64,000 bases of DNA from assembly GCF_040932435.1 (NCBI RefSeq), contig NZ_JBFQGA010000004.1, forward strand, positions 248,001-312,000, read 5' to 3'. A program made the position numbers and the translations under genes. This stretch comes from Kluyvera sp040932435. Lineage in GTDB: Bacteria > Pseudomonadota > Gammaproteobacteria > Enterobacterales > Enterobacteriaceae. Shown in pieces: positions 61,752 to 64,000 of the stretch. Within the stretch, counting starts at the first letter, position 1, and every line of letters starts with the position of its first letter. The notes below the pieces were generated by a model. It had not been told where the DNA came from. It made no database searches and was given only the letters and a program-made list of their open reading frames with translations.

Positions 61752-62693
61752 TTAATTAATATCCCTCTCGTGAACAAGGGGATTATCTCCCTCTTCAGGG
61801 GTATAAGTTCCCGACTGTGGCCACGGTGCTAAGCGCTGAACCTGGGACTGAAAAATCATCTGCGCCAGTTCGTCTTCGCTTTGCGGGTTGTAGGTCAGTA
61901 CGTATTCCGTCTCCGGAAGTTCCGGCATTCCCTCACCTCTTCCCAGCACTCGCAAATCAGGACTCATCATTTCAACTGGGCGAGCCGTTACGCCAAGCCC
62001 GGCTTTTACTGCGGCACGAACGGCGGAAAGCGTAGAAGCAACATAGGCCAGACGCCACGGCATGCCGACGGCATCAAGCGTTTTAATAATCGTATCGCGA
62101 AACGGGCTTGGATCGTCCAACAGCACCAGCGGCACCGGCTCTTCAGGGCGCAGCGTAAACTCAGCGGCACAGTACCAAAGCGTAGGTGAGGCACGAAGAA
62201 CTGTCGACTCAAAGCCTTCCAGCGGATGCGTAGTTAATGCGAGGTCGACTTCGCCATTTTTTAGCATATCCGCCATCACGCTGTGGCGTTTTACCCGCAC
62301 ATCAAGCGCCAACTTTGGATAAGCCGAGCTAATACGATTCAATAAGAAAGGCAGAATAGTGTCCGCAGATTCATCTGACGATCCTAGCGTCAGCTGCCCT
62401 TGCAAGGAGCTAAACATCAGGGATGTACAAGCTTCATCGTTGAAACGCAGAATTTTCCGCGCATAGCCCAGCAGTTGGATGCCATGTTCAGTCAGCAATT
62501 TATTGCGCCCATGACGAGCGAAAAGTTCTTTACCGACAAGCTGCTCCAAGCGCTGCATTTGCTGGCTAACGGCAGATTGGGTACGACAAACCGCTGAGGC
62601 CGCTGCAGCAAACGTGCTTAAATCAGCTACCGCTACAAAGGTTCTCAGCAAGTCGAGATCGAGATTTAGTATCGGACGATTGGCATTTATCAT
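61752..62693 (-). CDS. lrhA: LysR-family regulator LrhA
   Basis: LrhA represses flagellar, chemotaxis and type 1 fimbriae genes, chiefly through flhDC, in E. coli. 313 residues (E. coli 312). The N-terminal helix-turn-helix lies in LRTFVAVADLSTFAAAASAV…RTQSAVSQQMQRLE; the LysR substrate domain follows. It is on the same strand as nuo, downstream direction towards it, 631 bp away. The C-terminal quarter is less conserved. Its presence fits a motile host, as does cheV's sigma-28 promoter. Confidence 0.95.
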   Translation of the reverse strand: MINANRPILNLDLDLLRTFVAVADLSTFAAAASAVCRTQSAVSQQMQRLEQLVGKELFARHGRNKLLTEHGIQLLGYARKILRFNDEACTSLMFSSLQGQLTLGSSDESADTILPFLLNRISSAYPKLALDVRVKRHSVMADMLKNGEVDLALTTHPLEGFESTVLRASPTLWYCAAEFTLRPEEPVPLVLLDDPSPFRDTIIKTLDAVGMPWRLAYVASTLSAVRAAVKAGLGVTARPVEMMSPDLRVLGRGEGMPELPETEYVLTYNPQSEDELAQMIFQSQVQRLAPWPQSGTYTPEEGDNPLVHERDIN

Positions 62694-63601
62694 ATAAATC
62701 CACTCACAGGTTCGGAGGCCGACCTGCCTTATTGATGCTGCACTCTAAAAATTCAAGCTAATCCTTTAAATATCTTTCACCTATACCTGATGAATGACTG
62801 CCTGATGAGTGTCAGTATTAAAATTGTCTGCTACCACAATGAGCAACAGTTCCTTTTACAATATATCCTTTAGCCCTAAGGCTATTTATCTGGCTCCTGC
62901 TAGGTGATTTCCTACGCAAAGAGTCGTAGATAGCAATGCTGTTTTAATGCACCAGGGGGAAGGCTGTGTTTTTAACAAAAGCCAATAAATCCAATGAATA
63001 ACAATGCGTTACCTGATAATGATTGATAGCCATTGCCGAAAAAAGCTAATGGAGGTGGTACGCGCTATAACATATTAACCGAAAACCATAATTTTTATAA
63101 GCCTAAACTAAGTTCTATCTAAAACAAAAAAAGGTTTAGAATCAAAACAATTTAAGAATTCTAACAATTCCCCGTCATTACTTTTCAAAATATAAAGAAA
63201 CACTAATCTTTTTTCCAAAGTTACCATTAACATCAAATTCACAAAAATGGGTATCATCCCTAATCCTTATTAACGACAATTAATTAATAATTAAAATTGT
63301 TAAAGTGGTCTTAAAGTATATAAGCAACAATCAACACCTAAGCTAAACCATTTCTTTTGTGTTGGATGAAAAATCTAAATAAGTTACAAATAACAGTTTA
63401 TTAGACTATAAAACAATAAATTAACAATAGATCTATAAACAATACTCGCACAAGACCAGTAAAAAAGAATGTTCCGACAACATTAAATCCACAAAATCTT
63501 CTTCTGTTGACCCTTCAAAACCCCGGGGATGCGGAGTACATTATTCCGTGCTGACTTCCACGGCAGGGAGTGGCAATCACAGCTAAAAAGGTCAAAGATT
63601 C
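62694..63601. other. Long AT-rich intergenic region between lrhA and alaA
   Basis: 908 bases, strikingly AT-rich from 62700 to 63480, with many A and T tracts (for example 63120-63180). It separates divergent lrhA and alaA and no credible gene is visible. Such a region is a natural H-NS or other nucleoid-protein target and probably gives lrhA a long leader. Nearer alaA (63510-63600) base composition returns to normal and a GC-rich stretch (CCCCGGGGATGCGG) appears. Confidence 0.55.
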
Positions 63602-64000
63602 ATGTCACCCATCGAAAAATCCAGCAAGTTAGACAACGTTTGTTACGACATTCGCGGCCCGGTTCTTAAAGAGGCCAAACGCCTTGAGGAAGAAGGCAAT
63701 AAAGTTCTTAAACTCAATATCGGTAACCCTGCGCCTTTCGGGTTTGACGCGCCGGATGAGATTCTGGTTGATGTGATCCGTAACCTGCCAACCGCGCAGG
63801 GCTACTGCGACTCAAAAGGCCTGTACTCCGCACGCAAAGCTATCATGCAGCACTATCAGGCGCGCGGTATGCGCGACGTGACGGTAGAAGATATCTATAT
63901 TGGTAACGGCGTTTCTGAACTCATCGTCCAAGCGATGCAGGCGCTGCTAAACAGCGGCGACGAAATGCTGGTTCCTGCGCCTGACTATCCGCTGTGGACG
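63602..64000 (+). CDS. alaA: Glutamate–pyruvate aminotransferase AlaA, 3' end cut by window edge
   Basis: PLP-dependent transaminase that makes alanine from pyruvate and glutamate. The first 133 codons of about 405 are visible and match E. coli AlaA nearly throughout: KLNIGNPAPFGFDAP, TAQGYCDSKGLYSARKAI and IYIGNGVSELIVQAMQAL. The PLP lysine lies beyond the right edge. Start ATG 63602 is preceded by AAAGGTCAAAG. Confidence 0.95.
   Translation, partial: MSPIEKSSKLDNVCYDIRGPVLKEAKRLEEEGNKVLKLNIGNPAPFGFDAPDEILVDVIRNLPTAQGYCDSKGLYSARKAIMQHYQARGMRDVTVEDIYIGNGVSELIVQAMQALLNSGDEMLVPAPDYPLWT

Noticed and set aside
61620..61832. 70-codon plus-strand frame ending in lrhA
   Set aside because: Low complexity, AT-driven, overlaps lrhA antisense, no convincing ribosome site.
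1..64000. CRISPR array, tRNA, prophage or insertion sequence
   Set aside because: No spaced direct repeats, tRNA cloverleaf sequence, integrase or transposase frame was found; all dispersed repeats are REP/BIME type.

Overview
The window is a contiguous piece of chromosome from a member of the Enterobacteriaceae. Gene content and order (ada–apbE–ompC–micF–rcsD–rcsB–rcsC–gyrA–ubiG–nrdAB–yfaE–glpT/glpABC–yfaY–yfaZ–menEC B H D F–elaA–rbn–…–nuoN..A–lrhA–alaA) follow the Escherichia/Salmonella backbone closely, and REP/BIME palindromes of the GCCGGATGGCG…TATCCGGC type fill several gaps. A near-perfect FliA (sigma-28) promoter in front of cheV points to a flagellated organism, which argues against a typical non-motile Klebsiella. 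I cannot fix the genus; motile genera such as Citrobacter, Kluyvera or Enterobacter relatives are candidates. Several genes that sit in this interval in E. coli K-12 are missing (yfaL, inaA, glpQ, the ais–arn–pmrD block, elaB).

Layout. 1-3204: DNA repair gene ada (cut by the left edge), flavinyltransferase apbE and the major porin gene ompC, which carries an in-frame amber codon at codon 25 and is a pseudogene as read. 3540-3632: the sRNA MicF, divergent from ompC. 4037-10361: the Rcs envelope-stress phosphorelay. 10521-14047: gyrA and ubiG, divergent. 14659-18491: aerobic class Ia ribonucleotide reductase with its ferredoxin, behind paired NrdR boxes and two perfect DnaA boxes. 18546-24234: divergent glpT and glpABC for glycerol-3-phosphate uptake and anaerobic oxidation. 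24206-26042: yfaY and yfaZ. 26213-33214: the whole menaquinone set menF-D-H-B-C-E. 33383-34808: elaA and rbn.

34873-46057 is the accessory stretch between rbn and the nuo operon. It holds an orphan chemotaxis adaptor (cheV), an unrecognised small exported protein, a HAMP-GAF-GGDEF diguanylate cyclase, an AI-2E family permease, an HxlR regulator divergent from two MFS exporters with two matching 19-bp palindromes between them, a mesX–mesD pair (DUF1852 plus core methionine synthase, the folate- and cobalamin-independent methionine synthase system) preceded by tandem MetR-like motifs, and an APH(6)-like kinase.

46153-61120 is the complete 13-gene nuo operon for NADH:quinone oxidoreductase (complex I, fused nuoCD), followed by its regulator-type gene lrhA and the start of the alanine aminotransferase gene alaA, which runs off the right edge. 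Glycerol-3-phosphate dehydrogenase (GlpABC) and complex I feed electrons to the quinone pool, whose menaquinone is made by the Men enzymes and whose C-methylated ubiquinone is finished by UbiG, so much of the window is respiratory. No tRNA, rRNA, CRISPR array, prophage or insertion sequence was seen.
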